Below, one piece after another: positions 56,725-64,000 of a stretch of DNA of 64,000 nt (its first letter is position 1; every line of letters starts with the position of its first letter). The stretch is from Branchiostoma belcheri (taxonomy: Eukaryota > Chordata > Leptocardii > Amphioxiformes > Branchiostomatidae), in the NCBI RefSeq assembly GCF_001625305.1, contig NW_017803091.1:361800-425799 (forward strand). Reading direction: 5' to 3'. A program made the translations under genes and the position numbers. The notes below the pieces were generated by a model. It searched no databases and was not told the origin of the DNA. It worked only from the letters and a program-made list of their open reading frames with translations.

Positions 56725-57566
56725 TTCCCCCATTCCAGATTGACTTGAGAATACAACAGATGTTGTTACAGTACTAGTGTAGACAATGCCACATCCCAAC
56801 TGTATGAATTCATGTAGTAATACTTAATCCAACACAGAAGATAGCAACTTGTGCAAAGTGTGATTTCTGGGACCCTGAAGCCTTCCATTTATTGTCATTA
56901 GTACAGTGTTATTTCTTTATGTTACCTGTACTATGAAACTGCTTTTTTATCTCCTGTGTGTGGGCAGTTAGAGGGTGGGGGGATGGTGTAACCACAGACT
57001 GGAGTGACAGGAAATACAGTCCAGAGGTGGGACTGACAGGAAATAGAGTTCAATGATGGTAGAATTTTAACTGCAGATGAAAGTGACAAAAAGTACAGTT
57101 CAGAGGATGTAGAATTAGTCAATTTATCAACTTTGGCTGCTGACAGACATTCCAGGTCAGGGGTCATGGAAGAGGCTACTAATTCAGGGGGAGGTGTTGT
57201 TTTTGGTTTGTTTGCGCAGTTATACATTTTCTTTATGCTAGTCATGTTTACCATACAGTTATTGGACAGCTATCAGTGGACATGTGTAATGTGAGGTAAA
57301 ACATTTTGTGTAACTAATGAAATACAATCAAACAAGCCTTACTACGAGAAACTTTTAATATTTCACAGACACATCTTTTAAGTCTTTTGTGTTGAATTTC
57401 TCATCATGTAAAGCTACATGTATAGGGGTTTTGGAAGCTCAGTCATCTCTACAACATACTAGGATTTAGTCTGTGTAAAACTTACTCTGACTGTCTGGGG
57501 CTCTATGAGCAGAGGTTGTTGTAATGAACACCTCTAAGCCAGGAGGGAGTTCAGGATTCTCACTTA

Positions 57567-57942
57567 GGACACAGCAAGTAACTTTTATGGATGACATCAG
57601 CACGCATTAATTTTCGCCTGATTTTGGAGAGAAAACAAAAATTTTGTTGCCTTCTGACAGTGGTCATCATGCCAAAAATGGGCAAAGATGTCTGTTGCCA
57701 TACCAGAAGAGAGGAGACAAGAAAAGGCTCTGATTTAATGTTTTGTTTCTTACTTTGTTGCAGTGATGTGATGTTGGCTATGCATATGTGATGTTCCCAC
57801 TGAATGAAAACCATTTGTTCAATGATTGAGTCAAAATCTTAAAATGCAGGAACCTTGTTTATTTCTGCCCGCCTTTTTTTTTTTTGCCCACTGAGGATGA
57901 GTCTGCGGAGGATGTCATCCATAAAATTTACTTGCTGTGGCC
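57567..57942. mobile_element. Harbinger-like MITE in the SEC63 3' UTR
   Basis: TTA lies at 57564-57566 and 57943-57945. The ends GGACACAGCAAGTAACTTTT and TTTACTTGCTGTGGCC are inverted. ATGGATGACATCAGC near the left and GATGTCATCCAT near the right extend the match. If the poly(A) site near 58640 is used, this element is in mature SEC63 mRNA. Confidence 0.8.
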
Positions 57943-58632
57943 TTACCAGTCATCACAGCCTCCAACACTATACATGATATGGTAACAATTCTCAGTTTGG
58001 CAATAATTGGTCAATGTTAAGCACATGTGTATGCATAATACTGTTGAAAACAAATGATTTCAACAAAATCCATGTTTATTAATTTGAAACCCTTGATTGA
58101 GTTAATTGGATGTCAGAATTATGTTGATAAAAACTCTTGATTACATGTAAGTTTAGTTGTATGGATTATGTTTTGTACATTACCATTGGAGGTAACAATG
58201 ACAGCATCTTTTTATGAGCAAAGTTTATGTAAGTTTAATTACATTACAAGTAAAAGGTTTCAATTATTTGAGTCAATGTATGTTTGAAAGTGGAATTGTT
58301 TGATGTACTGTATGGGTCGATGTAGACTGTTTGAAAAATTGACAAATTTTGCCACAATGATGAATTAAAATATGACCACATTATAAGACACATTTTCGTT
58401 ACAGTACATTCACAACCCTCACTATTCTGTCATTCAAAATTCATACAGACTGTATTTTGATGATTATTCTCTGCTTGCAAAAAAATGGGAAAATTATTAC
58501 GATAAATGCATCATGATCATCAGTATATTATTGTTTATAATCATGTCATGATGTATTGTCTGATGTTCCCCGTATCTATATTTGTAATGTTATAATTACA
58601 AATACATGTTATTATAATTTACGTCAAGGGGC

Positions 58633-58638
58633 AATAAA
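58633..58638 (+). terminator. Candidate polyadenylation signal for SEC63
   Basis: AATAAA follows GTCAAGGGGC, about 1.9 kb after the stop codon. It would give a long AT-rich 3' UTR. No transcript evidence is available. I found no convincing gene between here and 59640. Confidence 0.4.
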
Positions 58639-59639
58639 GCGAAATTTAGTTTTGGCACCACAATTATGCCTTTAAGTGTCTCCAAAAACCGTATTTGTGA
58701 TAGGTTGTCCAATTCAATATTCAAACCTTGCTTCAATCAAAACTTGCATTCAGAATGTTCTAGTCCTTGGAGCATACATCTGTGTAACATTAATAACATT
58801 GTAAAACTGCCTTCATGTTTGCTGTACAGTGAAATATGATGATAAGCTACCATACAGGAAAACCAAGAAGAATGCATGGAGAAAATGTATACTTGCTATG
58901 ACTTGGAAAGAAAAAAATATGCCTGGTCAGTTTTGTGGTGTTGGTTCTGTTGTGTTCTTGTGGATCAAAGATCATCAGATAGTTGAGATAGTCTACTATC
59001 ATACAACTATATTAGCACACTTTCTAAGTTACCCACAAGTAATTTTTGGCACAAGTTATTGTGTGTTGTGGGGAATTACAGGTACACTACAAGGTTGGAT
59101 GATGCCATCGGGGAGAAAGAACTATTGATAATAGGTGTTGAACCCCAGACCCCAGGCATTTTGAAAAAGTTTGATATGAATGTGATGACTTTGTTTCAGT
59201 GGTAGATTTTTGGCAAGAGGTCAGATGGATAACTGTTAGGTTTCCCCAAAGTCTCTTTAAATTTATATGATTGAAATTAGCAGAATTAAACATTCTGACC
59301 AATCACAGAAGTTCTCACACTTAATACACCATGAGTATTGTAAGTATCATACCCCCCCCCCTCATCTTTTTTTGGAATATCCTAATTGCCCCTACACGGG
59401 AAGTGGAACATTCCACTTGTTACAACAACCTTCATAAACTTGTAGCAAGCTTGTAGACAGAAGGTTATAGTCCAACCTTCTTGCTTGTACAAAGGGGTAT
59501 TTATTTATTTTTTGGCATACACAACTTACTGCCAGGTCGGTGTTTATAAACAAACAAGAAGGTTGTTGCATGTAACAAGTGGAATGTTCCATCGTGAACT
59601 CTGACCTGGTTAACTCTGACCTTTGTTGGATGATGGAAG

Positions 59640-59750
59640 ACCGGACTTTCCCAAGACTTTCAGTTTTCTTCTGAGGAGGAAAGAATTTTTGTCAAAAGAG
59701 GACTCCCATGTACATTACGAGGATCGACGTCAAGACTTACAGATATGAAG
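59640..59750 (+). other. Possible first exon of the downstream ankyrin-like gene
   Basis: ATGAAG at 59745-59750 is followed by a good donor, GTCAGT. Joined in phase to the exon at 62736 it would begin M-K-P-L-H-D-A-V, a plausible start for an ankyrin-type protein. An upstream ATG at 59708 in another frame argues for caution. Confidence 0.3.
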
Positions 59751-60217
59751 GTCAGTATTGAGTACTTGAAAATGTCTGGGACGCCCACAGGCGGTTGGAG
59801 CGAACTTTACTGTATGATAATGGATGTAGAAAAATGTAACGTTTAATACATGTAGCCTCTACTAGTAACGTTACGTGTTACCAGGCTTCGGGAGCCGACA
59901 GGAAGGAGTAGAAATTGGCCAAAATAACGTTAGAAAGATAACATGTCGAGGGAGTTGGTCCGCTAGAGAGCACATTTTGGCCATATTCTACTCTTTCCAG
60001 GCGCCTCCGAGTCCTTTTACCCCTACTAAAGTTAGTGTACTTCCATGCAACAATTAAAAAAAAAAAACTTCAGGTTGAATTCCGGGCGCCCAAATATCTT
60101 CAGCTGTATACGAATAGTCCAGATTTCAATATCAGACCGCCAGGCCACCTGTCATAATCTTCATCGTTTTCCCCAAATACAAATTGAAGTGCAAAACTAC
60201 GAAAACCACGCTCTCCT

Positions 60218-60425
60218 TTTCAGCACTTGGTTCCAGTGCAGAAAGTGGCTTCACGTCAGCACTGGACTTCCAGTGCTGAGGCGCTCTCAGCACTGGAAAA
60301 GCTGGCGTCAGCACTGGAACCCGAGTGCTCAGGCGACATTGAGCACTGGAAAACGAGTGCTGACGACCATTCAGCATTGGAAGTCCAGTGCTGAAGCCAC
60401 TTTCCGCACTGGTGCCCGAGTTCTA
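60218..60425. repeat. Array of CAGCACTGG palindromes, copy 3
   Basis: Five or six units such as CAGCACTGGACTTCCAGTGC follow one another at about 35-45 bp. The spacers differ from copies 1 and 2. No gene is present. Confidence 0.75.
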
Positions 60426-60861
60426 TGTTAGTATGTATCATTTGCGCATGGACAAAATAAAGTTTTCGTTGTAGAATAGACACTCAAGTTATATATGTAT
60501 CATTTGTGCATGAGCAAAATATGTACTAGTATTTCGTTGTAGAATTGACACGCAATAGACTGTTCAGCGACAACAACAACGGGGAGGCGAACTAGTTTTC
60601 AAGCACCCCGGCCCTTTTCAGGGCCACCCAACCACTCCCAAACGGGCTATATCTATCACAATCATACAACAAAGTTCAGAAATAAAGTTGTTATACTAGT
60701 TCGTTGTCACTTATACCCGTATCTTTTATTTTCTAGAATTAAGGAAAATAATCACAAGATGCAGTTTTTTTATTATGTTATAAAGTAGCCACAGACACCT
60801 TGTATTCTATAATTCAAGTTAAAGTGGCAGATTCCGGCTTATTTCGTAATCATATTATCCC

Positions 60862-61365
60862 TCTCAGCACTGGTTTGAAGAGCGTTCCAGTGCTGAAAGG
60901 ACGTCAGTACTCGTGTTCCAGAGCTCAAGATTTTAAAGCACTGGTGTTCCAGTGCTGAACTGTCCCCGAGCACTGGTAAAATCCAGTGCAGAAGGCGTGG
61001 CTTTGTATATGAGCACTCGATCCCAGTGCTGACTGCGTTTTCAGCACTGGGTAACCAGTGCTGAGAACCCCGCTGCCGCCATTCTGCCGCGCGTTGAGCA
61101 CTGGTAACCGAGTGCTGACAGGATTCTGGCACTGGAACACCAGTGCTGAAAGGATTTCAACACTGGAAACCGAGTGCTGAGATAACGTTCAGCACTGGAA
61201 CACCAGTGGTGAGGGCGCTTCAGCACTGGGAAAGGGCCGTTCAGCACTGGAACACCAGTGCTCGGCTCTCGTCGGCACTGGACGTCCAGTGCTGACGCCG
61301 TTATGTCCATTGAATCAGCACTGGAACACCAGTGCGGAAGGCGTGGCTTTCGTAGACTTGCAATT
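60862..61365. repeat. Array of GCACTGG/CCAGTGC palindromes, copy 2
   Basis: Twelve or more short hairpin units alternate with 12-20 bp spacers. The part from about 61040 to 61365 is the reverse complement of 31409-31735 with few differences, while the part below 61040 is unique to this copy. Confidence 0.85.
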
Positions 61366-61401
61366 GAAGTTGGCAATTTATGCATGGCACTCACAGCACT
61401 G

Positions 61402-61640
61402 TGCCAAAAAAATTGATACGGATTTTACAGGCTCCGTACAAATTTTACAAGATTCATATGTTTCCGAGTAATGGATTGTATGTATTTTGTAAAATTTGTA
61501 TGAATTCCGTAAAATTTGTATTAAATTGTAAGCATTCCGTAAAATTTGTATTTGTATGAATACCGTGGTATTCGTATAAAATCGGCAAAATTCGTATACT
61601 AGTAAGTTCCGTAAAATTCGTGCAAATTGATTGGCACCCC
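61402..61640. mobile_element. Element with GTAAAATTTGTAT subrepeats
   Basis: It starts TGCCAAAAAAATTGATACGG and ends GTGCAAATTGATTGGCACCCC. Inside are about seven (C/T)CGTAAAATT(T/C)GTA motifs. Its design (GGCACCCC end and short internal repeats) parallels 33317-33751. Confidence 0.65.
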
Positions 61641-61714
61641 TGCTGACGGACATTGGGTTGTTCCATGGAGTTAAATTAAAATCAAAATGGTTGTTCAAAG
61701 AGTACACTTTCAAA

Positions 61715-62345
61715 GAAATCCCGGATTGGAACGAGGGTAGGGTAGGGTTGGCAGAAATCCTGGATTGGAACTAGGGAGGGTTTGAAGCAGTTCTGGATTA
61801 GAACTGGATTGGAAGTAGGGAGGGTTTGAAGCAGTTCTGGATTAGAGCTGGATTGGAAGTAGGGAGGGTTTGAAGCAGTTCTGGATTAGAACTGGATTGG
61901 AAGTAGGGAGGGTTTGAAGCAGTTCTGGATTAGAGCTGGATTGGAAGTAGGGAGGGTTTGAAGCAGTTCTGGATTAGAACTGGATTAGAAGTAGGGAGGG
62001 TTTGAAGCAATTCTGGATTAGAACTGGATTAGAAGTAGGGAGGGTTTGAAGCAGTTCTGGATTAGAAGTAGAGGGTTTGAAGCAGTTCTGGATTAGAGCT
62101 GGATTGGAAGTAGGGAGGGTTTGAAGCAGTTCTGGATTAGAACTGGATTGGAAGTGGGGAGGGTTTGAAGCAGTTCTGGATTAGAACTGGATTGGAAGTA
62201 GGGAGGGTTGGAAAAAATTCTGGATTTGAAGTAGGGAGGGTTTAACTAAATCCCGAATTGGAACACTATAGGGAGGGTTAGAAGAGATCCTGGATTGGAA
62301 TTACATGTAGGGAAGAGTTTGAAGCATTTCTGGATTGGAACTACA
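61715..62345 (+). repeat. 44-bp minisatellite
   Basis: A unit containing GTAGGGAGGGTTTGAAGCAG and TTCTGGATTAGAACTGGATT repeats about a dozen times, some copies lacking the last 13 bp. Units diverge at both ends. It lies in the putative first intron of the ankyrin-like gene. Confidence 0.9.
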
Positions 62346-62735
62346 GTAGGATTTGATGAGCAGATGTAGGGTAGCGAATTTGGATTGTAGGTAGCTCTTG
62401 GGCTAGGGAAGAAGTGACATGAGTTTGGGCCCCCTAACAGCTTGTTCTGTAACTGCAGAAGCATTTGTTGAAAAGTATTTGAAAGACTACAAACCAGTTG
62501 ATGGATCATTGTGATTTTTGTTACAGGTGGAGGTTTTTTTTTTTTTGTAATAAGTCCAGAATCGGTTCTTGACTTTTGGTTTTTTTTTTTTTTTAATCCT
62601 GGCTGGATAGTGAGTGTGAGTGAGTGTGAACCTAAACATTTTTAGGTCCAGCAAACCGGTACACAGCACTAGAGTATTCACTTGCAAATGTTTCCTTTCT
62701 ACTTCTAGTGTACAACTGCATGTTCTCCATTTCAG

Positions 62736-62840
62736 CCCCTCCATGATGCAGTTATTAAGGGAGACCAGCACAGAGTGGCCCAGCTGGTGCAGGCAGGAGA
62801 GGATGTGGACGGCAGGTGTGAGTGTAAACTGCCTGACCTG
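62736..62840 (+). CDS. Ankyrin-repeat-like exon of a partial gene
   Basis: A TTTCAG acceptor precedes an open frame reading PLHDAVIKGDQHRVAQLV and then QAGEDVDGRCECKLPDL. The donor CTG|GTGAGT at 62841 follows. PLHDAV-x-GD and the QLVQAG-x-DVD turn are typical of ankyrin repeats. An alternative donor lies after 62815. Which ankyrin protein this is cannot be told from one exon. The remaining exons should lie to the right of the window. Confidence 0.6.
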
Positions 62841-62849
62841 GTGAGTCTG

Positions 62850-64000
62850 CTAGGGGGAGCTGCAGCTTTGTTCCCAGAATTTGCTGGAGGTGTGCCACAT
62901 GGTAGCAGGGCTCTAGCCAGAACCAGCACCAGTTTTTCTGTCGATTCGGTAACTTTGCAGTGTTTGGCGGAAATATTTTCCAACCAATCCGTCAACCCTG
63001 ACAGACAAAAATCAAGTATTATATAAGCAAGGACATTATACATGTCCTTGATATAAGTCAGTATTTTTAGTTACATCAGAAGGTAACATTTCAGAGGACA
63101 TATATACATCATTTAGATGAAGACCTAATTTGCATAATCAATTCCAAGGAAATACCATACAATTCCATAGTGATAAAAGATCTCGGACCACAGTTTCTAA
63201 TATGATTTTGTGAGTCGCATGACACCCTAAGGCTGATGGGATACAATTCTGCCAAGAAAGACATGCGGGAAACTCATGCTAACTTCGGATAGAGTTTTGT
63301 AAAATTGATAAGGAATGAATTATAAGGCCTCGGTCATAAAGGTTTATATCATTTTGGAATGTTGATACGATATTGTGCATTTCTAGTCTCTGAAGTGCAA
63401 CTTTTTATAAAACATCAACTCAAGAAAAGTCTACCTACCTACCTACCTAGTCCCATGACCGACACTGGTCAAGAAAAGTCCACGCTCCAAACAAATAATT
63501 TGCCAACTTTCTTTTTTTTCTGCACCTGCACCGAGAACATATACATGTAGTTCCCCAAACATGTCCTTTTTCTCAAACGACAACCTTGTGCTGCCGTAAA
63601 TATAGAGTGATTTACTGTAAGAGAAGCACTACTAGTACATGTACGTGGAGCCTCTTTCTGAGAGTCAGATTGGCAACAATAGTGTAAAAGAAAACTTCTG
63701 AACCAATATTGCTATCTAGACCTTGAGGGGAAGTGAAACGATTGTCTTGAATTGTCTGGAGTGGATATTTGATAAAAATGATTTAATTGATACTCTGGTA
63801 AATCTATTGATATAATATAATAAATAATATTAATACTAAGTGTTCTAGACAGCCTGAAATACTGTTACTGTGTACAATATTGTAACATTCCTTTACTCCT
63901 TGTTACCATACAATGTATTTATGAAAATGCAGTAACACATAGAGTAAATGGATATATAAATGACTAACGTTAAATTAAAGAACAGTAAAGGCAACATTAT
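62850..64000. other. No further exon recognised
   Basis: AT-rich sequence, probably an intron of the ankyrin-like gene. A fragment near 62950-63000 (GGCGGAAATATTTTCCAACC, then CCGTCAACCCTGACAGACAA) resembles part of the element at 47630-47700, which also has CCGTCAACCTTGACAGACAA. Nothing else is recognisable. Confidence 0.4.

Noticed and set aside
58829-59128. 99-codon open frame downstream of SEC63
   Set aside because: No recognisable domain, no splice sites, and AT-rich composition like its surroundings.
31409-61365. True CRISPR arrays
   Set aside because: The context is animal genomic DNA, repeats are imperfect palindromes of changing sequence, spacers are shared between copies, and no cas genes exist.

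Overview
The window is animal nuclear DNA, probably from a cephalochordate such as amphioxus. This is an inference from intron-rich conserved genes with GT-AG introns, very dense small transposons, a tRNA-derived SINE, and abundant ACATGTAC-type palindromes. No species assignment was possible without a database. Gene models were built by hand from splice sites, reading-frame phase and recalled human family members.

Layout. Positions 1-2450 hold a decaying tandem satellite with a period of about 103-122 bp. Positions 2450-4805 hold purine-rich DNA I could not identify. An exact 59-bp direct repeat (4806-4864 and 5126-5184) and a tRNA-derived SINE (5539-5720) follow. Positions 7652-13104 (+) encode the 3' part of an anion-type Cys-loop ligand-gated channel. 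The N-terminal exons were not found. 16474-34899 (-) is a complete 17-exon EIF2B5 gene, coding for the epsilon subunit of the guanine-nucleotide exchange factor eIF2B, 687 aa. 35206-56724 (+) is a complete 21-exon SEC63 gene, an ER J-domain translocon partner, 747 aa. EIF2B5 and SEC63 are head to head, with 306 bp between start codons, so they probably share a bidirectional promoter. From about 59745 a further plus-strand gene may begin, with an ankyrin-like exon at 62736-62840.

Functional links. eIF2B sets the rate of translation initiation and is the target of the integrated stress response. SEC63 helps import proteins into the ER and recruits BiP. A shared promoter would link two parts of protein-production capacity, but this is inference.

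The introns carry many mobile elements: Harbinger-like MITEs with TTA/TAA target duplications, two near-identical TTAA-flanked elements, hAT-like elements, foldback elements, a 5'-truncated LINE, and arrays of short palindromes built on GCACTGG/CCAGTGC. The strongest unusual signals are two exon/5'-splice-site junctions that have been tandemly copied (channel M2 exon at 11574-11773; EIF2B5 exon at 21257-22650), a regular six-cysteine segment in the channel, and the palindrome arrays.
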